Below are positions 1-7,806 of a stretch of DNA of 11,650 nucleotides, piece after piece; the first letter of the stretch is position 1; every line of letters starts with the position of its first letter. The translations under genes and the position numbers were made by a program. Under the pieces are notes generated by a model. It did no database searches, was not told where the DNA came from, and worked only from the letters and a program-made list of their open reading frames with translations. Origin of the DNA: Euperipatoides rowelli (lineage: Eukaryota > Onychophora > Udeonychophora > Euonychophora > Peripatopsidae); the NCBI GenBank assembly GCA_003024985.2, contig PXIH01S0034221.1. One strand, written 5' to 3'.

Positions 1-10
1 GGGGGGGGGG
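1..10. other. Poly-G run at window edge
   Basis: Ten consecutive G bases open the window and are followed at once by ordinary AT-rich sequence. This may be a natural homopolymer or the edge of a poorly resolved tract. A comparable C run with an N sits at 4408-4422, so homopolymer resolution in this assembly is doubtful. Confidence 0.6.
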
Positions 11-65
11 AACCAAACTGTTAGTTATCTAACTATAATAAAATGTAAGTTTGGTCACTTTGGTC

Positions 66-148
66 ATGATGTCTGTCACGCTGCTCGGCCAACTTCGGCG
101 AGCCGATGACGCACAAATAATTGTCAGAAGAGATTACAAAACTGTGAG
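66..148 (+). CDS. Candidate coding exon, possibly a first exon; protein not recognised
   Basis: Two adjacent in-frame ATG codons (66 and 69) open a frame of 27 complete codons that reaches a possible donor AG|GTACCG at 149. An alternative donor, GTGAGG, starts at 144. The other two forward frames are closed by stops, and an in-frame TAA at 39 limits extension upstream. The translation begins MMSVTLLGQLRRADDAQ and is rich in Arg and Asp; I do not recognise it. The patch has clearly higher GC and CpG than its surroundings, as expected of coding or promoter DNA. Against it: neither donor has the right phase for the exon at 4144. Direct joining from 148 reads into a TAG within nine codons. It would need an intermediate exon, belong to another transcript, or be chance. 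It could also be an internal exon whose acceptor lies near the window edge. Confidence 0.33.
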
Positions 149-239
149 GTACCGGTATATGATTCTAATTAAAAAATATATAATATTGTGACTAATGTCG
201 CGCCTATGGCCGCTTGCACTGTTTCCTTGCGACAGTGAT

Positions 240-1254
240 TTATTTATTTTATTCATTTTCTGTATATATTTTTTTTATTGACGAACTGTGGAAGAACTCC
301 CAATAGACCAATTTTGGATTGTTTTTTTCTGGTGGCTGATCAACGGGCAGTGAATTAAAGATGAATGTTGTATACGTTTATTCAATCTAAGCCTTGTTAG
401 AGCAACGCTTGAAAATCGCTTGATTGCTAATGATAGTTTTCTTCTTTGGATTTATGTTACTTGTCTATTTTATGCATAATAAGACTGGAATTTCTGTCTT
501 CAGTTGTCATGAGTTTATTGGATTTCTTGAATCTCTTTATATGTATTATGTTCTTGGGGAGGGCTCGATACTTTGGAATTTGAGAGTATTGTAGCCACGA
601 AGGCAGTTACTGGATTATTGTTTAAATGTTTTCATCTAGACTTTTGAGATTGAAGGAACTTTTTACTCAACTGACAATCTTTATTTATATATATTTCTTT
701 TCTTGTTTCATGAGCTTCTTAGATCATTTAAATCTCGTGTATTGATTGTATTTTTGGCTGAGCAAGTATTTAAGCCTCAACGTTTGTGTACAATCATTAT
801 TGACGGTTTTAACCAGGACGTATTAAGTTAAGAAAAGAAAAAGAAAAGTCTAAGGAACTCTATTATTATGTTAACTTATTTTTTTTTTGATTTTCATTTA
901 TGTTTTTAACAGATCAAATTTTATTATTTGTAGTATAAAAAAAGGCCACATCCGACTGGGCTAGGCCTTTTTTCTAATTATATTTTGTGTGGTTGAATAA
1001 ATACCTAATAATAATGGGTGGTATTATATAATTGTTTTCTTTTAAGAGCTATTCATTTCCTTTTATGATTTTGCTCTATACTGGAAGCTCAGTATTTTTT
1101 ATTTTCAGTTTAAACTGGCCATATAAATGACTTAAATAAATGTTTTTTTTTTTTAATAATTTCCCCTATCTCTTAATGTAACATTGTTTCCTAAAAATAT
1201 ATATATTTAGGCCTACTATGGAAAAAGATTTGTGTGAATTTTCAGTAACATAAC
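240..1254. other. AT-rich non-coding stretch
   Basis: About 1 kb with many stops in all frames, T-rich and A-rich runs, and no convincing splice-bounded open frame on either strand. The only structure I could pick out is the GC-capped hairpin at 938-973. It is best read as intron or intergenic DNA. Confidence 0.6.
938..973 (+). repeat. Inverted repeat, A-tract GGCC hairpin
   Basis: The left arm AAAAAAGGCC (938-947) and the right arm GGCCTTTTTT (964-973) are perfect reverse complements of 10 bases, separated by a 16-base GC-rich spacer. In a bacterium this would be called a terminator-like hairpin ending in a T run. Here the surroundings are plainly eukaryotic, so that function is not supported. 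It could be a relic of a small inverted-repeat element or chance in A/T-rich DNA. Confidence 0.6.
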
Positions 1255-2680
1255 CCCTGTGTAAAATGAGAAATAGCTGTAGAGATATAAAATATAGTCA
1301 TTTCAACAGTCTAATATAAATGAGAAATCTGGCCATCCTTACTAGCGATGTAAAATCTGGTAATTTTAATATAGATCTGAAACAATTTGTTTCTTCTTGT
1401 AGATATGTAAAATTTGATCATCCCTAATTTATGTAAACCTAGGCATCCCTAATAAAGATCTAAAGTCTAATCATTTTCTTTAAGATCTAAAGTCTGGTCA
1501 TCCTTACAGTGATGTAAAATCTGATCATCCTTAGTAGGATAGGTGTAAAATCTGTCATTCCTATTTATGGGTCTAAAATATTATCATTTGTAGATATGGA
1601 AAATCCGATCATTCTAGTAGAGATACAAAATCTAATCAGTCTAACCGTTCTAGCATAGATTTAAAATTGATCATCTTTATAGAAGTGTAAAATATGTAGG
1701 CTAATCCTAATAGAAATATACAATGTGGTTATCTAGTATGAAAATCAAATTATCTTCATATAGAGAAATGTAAAATCACATCATAATAATTGAGGAGACA
1801 TAAAATTCTGATCCTCTTAATATACAGTAAGTCTAAAATCTCATCATAACTAGTATTGATTTAGTCTTATTCTGGTAAAGGTATAACATCTGATTATACT
1901 TACAAGTATAGATTTATAATTCTTTATGGTATACATATAAAACTAGTCACCCTAGTAGATATAAACTCTTATCCTTATACATATGTAATATCTGGCCATT
2001 CCTCATCGAATTAAAGATTTTAAGACATGTTAAATGTCTGTCAAGATTTTGTTTAAAGAAAATTCAAAATTTCATTTCTTATCAATTATTCACCATTGAG
2101 TATTTTAATATTAAAATATTTATTACAAGTAAAAACATATCCACTTAGTACAGTTGTAAAATCTAATCATTCGTATAGAGATGTAAAATCTTATGCATTT
2201 CAAACTAACAAAAATATGGTCATCCTAGAAAAGCTGCAAAACCTGCTATTTAAGTCGAGATATACAGTATGTGATTATCCTATTATAGAAGTAAAATCTG
2301 CTTAATTAAAGCAAAGTGGAAAATTAATAGGCTATTAATAACTATATTGTTTTTTTGTTTTTTTTTATGAAACATGTAAATTCCCACATATCCAGAAATG
2401 GGCTAGTGGTAATAGTATAATGTTATGTAAACGTCGATATATTGTACAAGTTATTTCAAGTGTTAATAATAATAAACTCGTTTATAAATGTAAACTCTGG
2501 TTATTTTACAAAAAATGTAAATAATTTATAGCATAGGTGTAAAATGTACCTAGTAGAAATGTACAGTAAGTCTTCCCTTATATCTTGAACAGATATAAAA
2601 TATGGTAATATAAAGAGATATAAATATGTTCATATTTTTAGATAGGTAAATATAAATCTAGCCATTATTTTTATAATCTA
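1255..2680. repeat. Degenerate minisatellite, unit about 27 bp (left part)
   Basis: A loosely conserved unit recurs with a spacing of about 26-28 bases. Its core is close to GATGTAAAATCTGATCATCC followed by TAGTAGA. Good copies are at about 1341-1400, 1480-1560 and 2150-2190. Copies vary by substitutions and small indels, so the array is old. The 70-codon open frame at 2096-2305 consists of these units read through and has no codon-like conservation, so it is not called as a gene. The array resumes beyond an inserted transposon at 3158 with the same unit. With both parts it covers about 2.2 kb, on the order of 80 units. No function is evident. Confidence 0.85.
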
Positions 2681-3157
2681 TAGGCAAACTTTTTTAGGAG
2701 CGGGCCAAAAAAAAAAGAAAAAAAACTTTAGGCGGGGCAATATAATTTATTAAAAAACTCAAGAATATTGATGTTAAAAACACAGTAATTGTCACTTATT
2801 TGATCCCGTTTCTGGACTCTCGTGTATGCGCAGATGTTAAAAACATGGTAATTGTCACTTAGTCTTATTGACTTATTGGATCCCGTTTCTAGACTCTTGT
2901 ATATTAGCGTGTCTGTTGTCGTTAATATAAACTCATAAACGCTTTTTTCAAAATCTTGTTTCTATTTTTTTTTATTTAAATATAAAAGCAATTAAGCTTA
3001 AGTATATTTTAATAATTTTATGCATATTTTAATGAAATTTTTTAAAACATTGAAATTGAAGATTTTAATACTATTGTTTTTTAAAATCTGTGGCGGGCCG
3101 GATAGAACCTCTAAGTGGGCCGGATCTGGCCCGCGGGCCGTAGTTTGCCCATCACTG
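2681..3157. mobile_element. Non-autonomous hAT-like DNA transposon inserted in the minisatellite
   Basis: The right end (about 3125-3157) reads in reverse complement as CAGTGATGGGCAAACTACGG followed by CCCGCGGGCC. I recognise this as a terminus shared by a widespread family of hAT-type elements. The left end (2681-2706, TAGGCAAACT ... GCGGGCC) is a decayed inverted copy that lacks the outermost CAGTGA. The 477-base body has no transposase-like frame and carries a direct duplication at 2770-2911. The flanks are minisatellite. ATCTA sits on both sides (2676-2680 and 3158-3162). The minisatellite copy near 3339-3365 reads continuously through the equivalent point (TTTTGTAATCTAAGATG), which supports a clean insertion with a target duplication. 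hAT duplications are normally 8 bp; only 5-6 bases match here, presumably after decay. Confidence 0.85.
2770..2911. repeat. Tandem duplication inside the hAT-like element
   Basis: Two direct copies, starting at 2770 and 2833, share GATGTTAAAAACA, GTAATTGTCACTTA, GATCCCGTTTCT and GACTCTYGT. The first copy is 63 bases. The second is longer because of an insert that includes GTCTTATTGACTTA. Internal subrepeats of this kind are common in non-autonomous hAT elements. The duplication could serve to recognise relatives of this element elsewhere in the genome. Confidence 0.8.
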
Positions 3158-3895
3158 ATCTAAGATATGGTCTTCCTAGTATAAGTGTAAGTTCTAATTA
3201 TTCTAATTTATATGTAAATTTGTAAGTTATCATCCTTGTAAAAATGTAAATTCAGATTATTTTATTGGAGATGCAAAATTTCATATCACTAACAGAGATG
3301 TAAATATGCTCATCATTGCAGAAATGCAAAATCTGACCATCATTTTTGTAATCTAAGATGTGGTCATCCTTGTATATAATGTAACTCTGGTTGTCCTTGT
3401 CTATATGTAAAATTAGCTCATGCTATTTGAGATGTAAAGCAAAACGTACCATTGTTATAGAGTTGTAAATCTATAAGAATGGTATGTAAATCAAGCTGTC
3501 CCTAATAAATATATAAAATGTACCTAGTAGGCTACAGTTGTAAATTTAGTTATTTTAGTAGATGCAAATATTATCCTTTGGTCCTAGAATAGATGTAAGA
3601 GATATAGAATCTAATCATTCTAGAAAAAATATAAAATATATATATTTTTAATAGATTTAAAATGTGGTCATCTTTTCTGTAACCAATGGTTATTCTAGTC
3701 AACATGTAAAATCTAGTAAATTAGGTTATTCCTAGCAATGATGTGAACTCTTACCAACTTAGTATAGTTGTAAATATGAACATTTTAGTAGAGATTTAAA
3801 ACTCTTCCCCTATTCCTAATATAAATATAAAATCAAATCATCTTAGTCTAACTTATAAGTCAATCTGATGTAAAATTTATGAATATATATCTAGG
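3158..3895. repeat. Degenerate minisatellite, unit about 27 bp (right part)
   Basis: This continues the array seen at 1255-2680, with units such as GAGATGTAAATATG, GCAAAATCTGACCATC and CTAAGATGTGGTCATCCTTG. The spacing and strand orientation match the left part. The resemblance fades after about 3890 into A/T-rich sequence. The split is explained by insertion of the hAT-like element at 2681-3157. Confidence 0.8.
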
Positions 3896-4143
3896 ATCAT
3901 TTTCTGTATTTATACCTTATGTGAATTTTTTTTTAACAGTCTTAAATATATAATAAAAACTTAAAATTTAAAAATATATTAACATCTGTATAAAATCTAC
4001 AAGTATATAATGTTATATTAACCAGTATTCTTGAATAACCTATTAACCATTCTCATTACATTGGATTAAAAATTAATTTATGTTGTGAATTCGTATTTAT
4101 CTATTAATGATTTTAAATTTATTTTATTTTTGACATATTTTAG

Positions 4144-4192
4144 ATCAAATTTCCAGGCCTGCTTCTCCTAGATTATCTCTAAGCCCATCTGG
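4144..4192 (+). CDS. Internal coding exon, Ser/Pro/Arg-rich; gene not recognised
   Basis: A 49-base exon lies between an acceptor (TTTTTGACATATTTTAG, ending at 4143) and a near-perfect donor (GG|GTAAGT, intron starting 4193). Only one forward frame is open: AT completes a codon from the preceding exon, followed by 15 codons reading QISRPASPRLSLSPS, then GG. The other two frames contain TAA and TAG. Joining to the exon at 10753 completes GGC (Gly) and stays open, which is the main evidence that both belong to one gene. The peptide is Ser/Pro-rich with SP and RP motifs, typical of disordered, phosphorylatable linkers in scaffold or cytoskeletal proteins. That last point is inference. The upstream exon is not identified within the window. 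The exon is short enough to be alternatively used. Confidence 0.62.
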
Positions 4193-4294
4193 GTAAGTTC
4201 TTGTAAATTAATCTTTTGACAAGTCTTTTCAGGATGTCAAAATATCCTAGGTTTACGAATTTTGACAAATGATGACAATACTAATAATTGTTTG

Positions 4295-4337
4295 ATGTCA
4301 ATATTATATCAAGATAGAACTGGCATAATATTGACAT
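4295..4337. repeat. Perfect 13-bp inverted repeat
   Basis: ATGTCAATATTAT (4295-4307) and ATAATATTGACAT (4325-4337) are exact reverse complements separated by 17 bases. The stem is only 13 bp and AT-rich, below the usual length of an animal microRNA precursor. It may be a remnant of a small inverted-repeat transposon. Confidence 0.7.
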
Positions 4338-4407
4338 TGTAGCTATTTAATATCATTCTTTAATTAGTAATATTTAAAACATTTCTTGTGGCATCAATAA
4401 ATCAGAA

Positions 4408-4422
4408 CCCCCCCCCCCCCNC
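4408..4422. repeat. Poly-C homopolymer with ambiguous base
   Basis: Thirteen C bases are followed by N and a further C. The N indicates that the length of this tract was not resolved in sequencing. Treat its exact length, and any small indel next to it, as uncertain. Confidence 0.85.
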
Positions 4423-4769
4423 ATTAAATATCTCTTAAAAGTTACATGTAACATATAATCAAACCCACCATTTATTAGTCTGTCATTCAAACCATGTTTG
4501 AATTCTTCACTAAACACCTACATATTTCTAGAGTTTTGAATCCTTAATAATAAAAAAAATAATACTGTCTATTCAAAAATCTACCAAAGACTAAAGATCA
4601 CTCATTGAATTAATAATAATTAATCCATACTGTAAGCATGGGGAATAATGATATCATTAATTACAATTACAACTAAATGCAAGCACATAATCAAAACCAT
4701 TTTCTATGTTTGGCAATCATAACCTTTATGATCCAGAAATACACCTGCGGACACTTCTGTAGTTTTTGA
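4423..4769. other. AT-rich intronic stretch, no gene seen
   Basis: There is no open frame with splice signals on either strand and no tandem structure that I can align. It contains ordinary A/T-rich sequence leading into the hairpin at 4772 and then the 87-bp repeat array. Confidence 0.5.
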
Positions 4770-4771
4770 TT

Positions 4772-4808
4772 TACATCAAGCATAAGATAGCGCCTTCTGC
4801 TTGATGTA
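4772..4808. repeat. Hairpin at the entry to the 87-bp array
   Basis: The arms TACATCAAGCA (4772-4782) and TGCTTGATGTA (4798-4808) are perfect 11-base reverse complements. Pairing continues inward for AAG/CTT after one mismatch, leaving a short loop ATAGCGC. The stem totals about 15 bp. It sits just upstream of the first recognisable 87-bp unit and may mark the edge of the segment that was amplified. Confidence 0.7.
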
Positions 4809-4837
4809 CATCATATCTGTACAACATCTCCTTATTT

Positions 4838-6555
4838 ACTAACTGCACACATGATGTTGGTAAGAATGGCTTGCTCATTGTGATTTTTCCTTTTCTCTTT
4901 ATTTCTGTGCATCATTCCCTTGTTTCATTAAATGAACATAAGATATTAGCATCAGTAAACAGCTCAATGTCATTCTCCCTTTTCATTCATGTACATCACT
5001 TTAAGATTTCACTAAATGAGCCCTCAAGATACTAGCATGAAGGACAACTCAATGTCATTCTTCTTTTTAATTATTGCACAACACTTCCATGGTTCACTAA
5101 ATGAGTACACAAAAGACTGGCATGAAATAGACAGCTCAATGTCATTCTTCTTTGAATTTTTTACAACACTTAATTGCTTAATGTAACTAAAAGATTACAC
5201 AAGATACTGCATGGAGTAGAAAAGCTTAATGTCATTCTTCTTTCTCATTCTTGTATATCATCAATACTTCACTAAATGAACACACAAAATATGGCATGAA
5301 GTAAAAAATCTGTCATTCTTCCTTCTCATTCTTGTACATTACTTACAAGCTTCATTAAATGAGTGCACCATATACTGGCATGGAGTAGACAGAGCATGTC
5401 TGTAATTCTCCTTTCTCATCCTTACACATCACTTCCATGATTCACTAAATGAGCACACAAGATACAGGCATGAAGTAGACAGCTCAATGTTATTTTCTCT
5501 TCTCATTATTGTATAACATTTCCATGTTTCACTAAATGAGTACACAAGGTACTGCATGGAATAGACAGCTCAATGTCTTCCTACCTTCTCATTCTTGTAT
5601 ATCATCAATACTTCACTGAGCACACAAGATACTGGCATGGAGTAGACAACTCAGTGTCAATCTCCCTTCTCATCCTTAGACATCACTTCCATGCTAACCT
5701 AAACGAGCACACAAGATAATTGCATAAAGTAGAAAAGCTCAATGTCATTCCCCCTTGTCATTTTTGCACATCACTTCCTTATTTCACTAAATGAGCACAA
5801 TATATTAGCATGGAGTAGACAACTGTGTCATTCTCCTTTCTCATCCTTGCACATCACTTCCATGATTCACTAAATGAGCACACAAGATACAGGCATGGGG
5901 TAGACAGCTCAATGTCTTCATACCTTCTCATGCTTGTATATCATCAATACTTCACTAAGCACACAAGATACTGGCATGGAGTAGACAACTCAGTGTCAAT
6001 CTCCCTTCTCATCCTTATACATCACTTCCATGCTTTCTAAATGAGCACACAAGATACTGGCATGATGTAGAAAAGCTCAATGTTAGTCTCCCTTGTCATT
6101 ATTGCACATCACTACCATGCTTTACTTGATCAAACAATATACTGGCATGGAGTATACAGCTGTGTCGTTCTCCCTTCTCTGCCTTATGCATCACTACCAT
6201 ACTTCATTAAATGAGCATACATTATACTGGCATGGAGTAGACAGCTCAGTGTCATTCTCCTTTCTTATCCTTGACATCACTTCATTGATTCACTAAATGA
6301 GCATACAAGATACAGGCATGAAGAGCTCAAAGTCATTACCCCTTCTCATTATTGTACACTTCCATATTTCACTAAACGAATTCACAAAGTACTGCTTGGA
6401 GTAGACAGCTCAATCTCATTGAATTTTTTAAGTAGACAGCTCATTGCCATTCTCTCTTCTCCTGCTTAAACATCCTTCCATGCTTTACTAAATGAGCACA
6501 AAATTAGCCAAAGCTGACAACACAATGAGGTTTTCCTTTCTTATTCTAAGATCAG
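4838..6555. repeat. Tandem array of about 87-bp units, about 20 copies
   Basis: The unit contains, in order, TTCACTAAATGAGCACACAA, GATACTGGCATGGAGTAGAC, AGCTCAATGTCATTCTCC and CTTCTCATTCTTGTACATCA, then CTTCCATG. I placed the CACTAAATGA mark at about 4838, 4927, 5011, 5096, 5186, 5271, 5354, 5444, 5531, 5615, 5698, 5786, 5869, 5954, 6037, 6124, 6206, 6292, 6371 and 6487. That gives a mean spacing near 87 (range 79-90, one of 116). The last long interval contains a partial duplication of AGTAGACAGCTCA. Open frames at 5825-6040 and 6093-6296 are read-through of these units and carry unit-length peptide repeats. They lack any independent coding evidence, so I do not call them genes. The outermost units are the most diverged, as expected for an array evolving by unequal exchange. 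Confidence 0.92.
5444..6375. repeat. Higher-order repeat of about 424 bp (five units) within the array
   Basis: Units fall into recognisable subtypes. The A type (CCATGATTCACTAAATGAGC then GATACAGGCATG) recurs at about 5444, 5869 and 6292, spacings of 425 and 423. The C type (TATATCATCAATACTTCACT) is at about 5271, 5615 and 5954. A D type (GTAGAAAAGCTCAATGT then CCCTTGTCATT) follows C in both central blocks, followed by an E type containing TGTGTCRTTCTCC. The blocks differ by loss of one unit and gain of another, so block length is kept while subtype order shifts. Confidence 0.72.
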
Positions 6556-7800
6556 TTTTATTTTTCAGAGAATTTGAAAACACACTAAGAGGAAGTGGAA
6601 AAGGATGAATATTCAATAAATTGTGGATTTATGAGTATGGAAACATTGTTAATGTCATGCTTGAGACTTTGAAATTTTTTTCACTGCTAGCTCTAATGAG
6701 ATTTGTCAAAAGTATATAAATGAGTGAAAGCATTTCAGTGACACATAACTTGGTTATCTGATTCATGCAAATTTATGATTTATTCACCCTTAATTCTGGA
6801 GTGAAAGGGTTAGAGTATTATAGGCTATTTATCCTATCTTTAAAGACTGTAAATTTTTATTTTTTAAATATTTTAAACTTATTATTTACATTTATTTTTA
6901 ATATAGCCTACTATACAGTGTTTATTTGTATTTCATTTAGTTAGTAAATAATTACAATGGAATTAAAAACAAATCTAGAAAAATTATATTGAAAATACTT
7001 AGATAATTATTAAATCCTTTGGCAATATTCTTTTTATAATTTACAATTAAGTTTTCAAGATTATTATTGATACTACTGTACTTCTAGAAATGGATGAAAT
7101 CACCAATCTGTGGGTAAAAAGGAGTGAGGAGGAAATCGTATGTCAATCTTAAATCTCCTCCACAACAAAATAATTTTGACACTCGCTAATCAAAACTATG
7201 ATTACCATGTTTTATCAAATTATAAAAAAAGCTATCACCAGATCCACTTTGTTCATTAAAAAATAAATCCTCCCCCTATCGCTTCCTGGTGGCAAAACAA
7301 GATTCCCTTATGTTCAGTCACCCAATACAAAGCATTGTCTCCATCTGGCCACTATTATAGATGTCCATCTCAAGGATATTATAAATGAACAATTTTATTT
7401 TCTTCAGAAAAGTAATTAGATCAGTTATACTATTCTAAAGCTGGATATAATAATTTAAATCAAGTTTGCAAGATTAACATTTTTTCCTAATATAGATGGG
7501 AGGGTAACGGGAGGAGTCATCTGATATGCTCAAACACTTTTATTGTCCACTTTTTAAAAATATTTAGTTTCATATTTATATTCACTATTAAAAATTAATA
7601 ATTCAGATCTATACTCCTTAACCCTCATTAATTCTTAAAGACTGACATTCTTAAATTTTTCCCACAACAAAATAATTTTAACAGCCTCTTCTAATCCAAG
7701 TTTTATTTTCACCTTAAGTCCATCCTATGCATTTAGTTTTAATTATACTAATTAGAGTCAAATTACTGTATATATTAAAAAACAAACATTGTGAAATTGT
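6556..7800. other. AT-rich intronic stretch with dispersed repeat fragments
   Basis: No gene is supported. The stretch begins with an acceptor-like TTTATTTTTCAG at 6568 and a short open frame (see findings). It contains a pair of related segments, about 7141-7200 and 7640-7700, that share CACAACAAAATAATTTT exactly. It also has a comparatively GC-rich block at 7265-7350. On the minus strand that block has a 31-codon open frame containing WPDGDNALYWVTEHKG, which I do not recognise. Confidence 0.5.
7141..7700. repeat. Pair of dispersed direct repeats
   Basis: The segments at about 7148-7200 and 7650-7700 share TTAAAT, CACAACAAAATAATTTT (17 bases exact, at 7161-7177 and 7663-7679) and similar flanks (CTAATCAAAACTAT versus CTAATCCAAGTTTTAT). 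They lie about 502 bases apart in the same orientation. They probably represent two fragments of one interspersed element, or the flanks of an insertion. Confidence 0.55.
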
Positions 7801-7806
7801 AAATGA

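Noticed and set aside
938-973. Bacterial intrinsic terminator
   Set aside because: The shape fits, but there is no upstream gene and everything around it is eukaryotic.
1823-1832. Donor-like CAGTAAGT sites within the minisatellite (also near 2562)
   Set aside because: They arise from the repeat unit and TACAGTA words, and no open exon lies upstream of either.
2101-2118. Perfect 18-bp AT palindrome TATTTTAATATTAAAATA
   Set aside because: Contains only A and T in very AT-rich DNA, so it is likely to occur by chance.
2096-2305. Open frame of 69 codons on the + strand
   Set aside because: It lies wholly inside the 27-bp minisatellite, its codons follow the repeat units, and there are no splice signals or composition change.
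4295-4808. MicroRNA precursors at the inverted repeats 4295-4337 and 4772-4808
   Set aside because: The stems are 13-15 bp, shorter than the roughly 22 or more paired bases expected of an animal precursor.
5825-6040. Open frame of 71 codons with an internal peptide repeat
   Set aside because: The peptide repeat is the 87-bp DNA unit read through. Neighbouring units carry stops and frame changes, so the frame is not maintained across the array.
6093-6296. Open frame of 67 codons
   Set aside because: Same cause: read-through of three array units with no independent coding evidence.
4838-6555. CRISPR array
   Set aside because: The units are contiguous and diverge throughout, with no short constant repeat alternating with unique spacers. 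The context is an animal intron.
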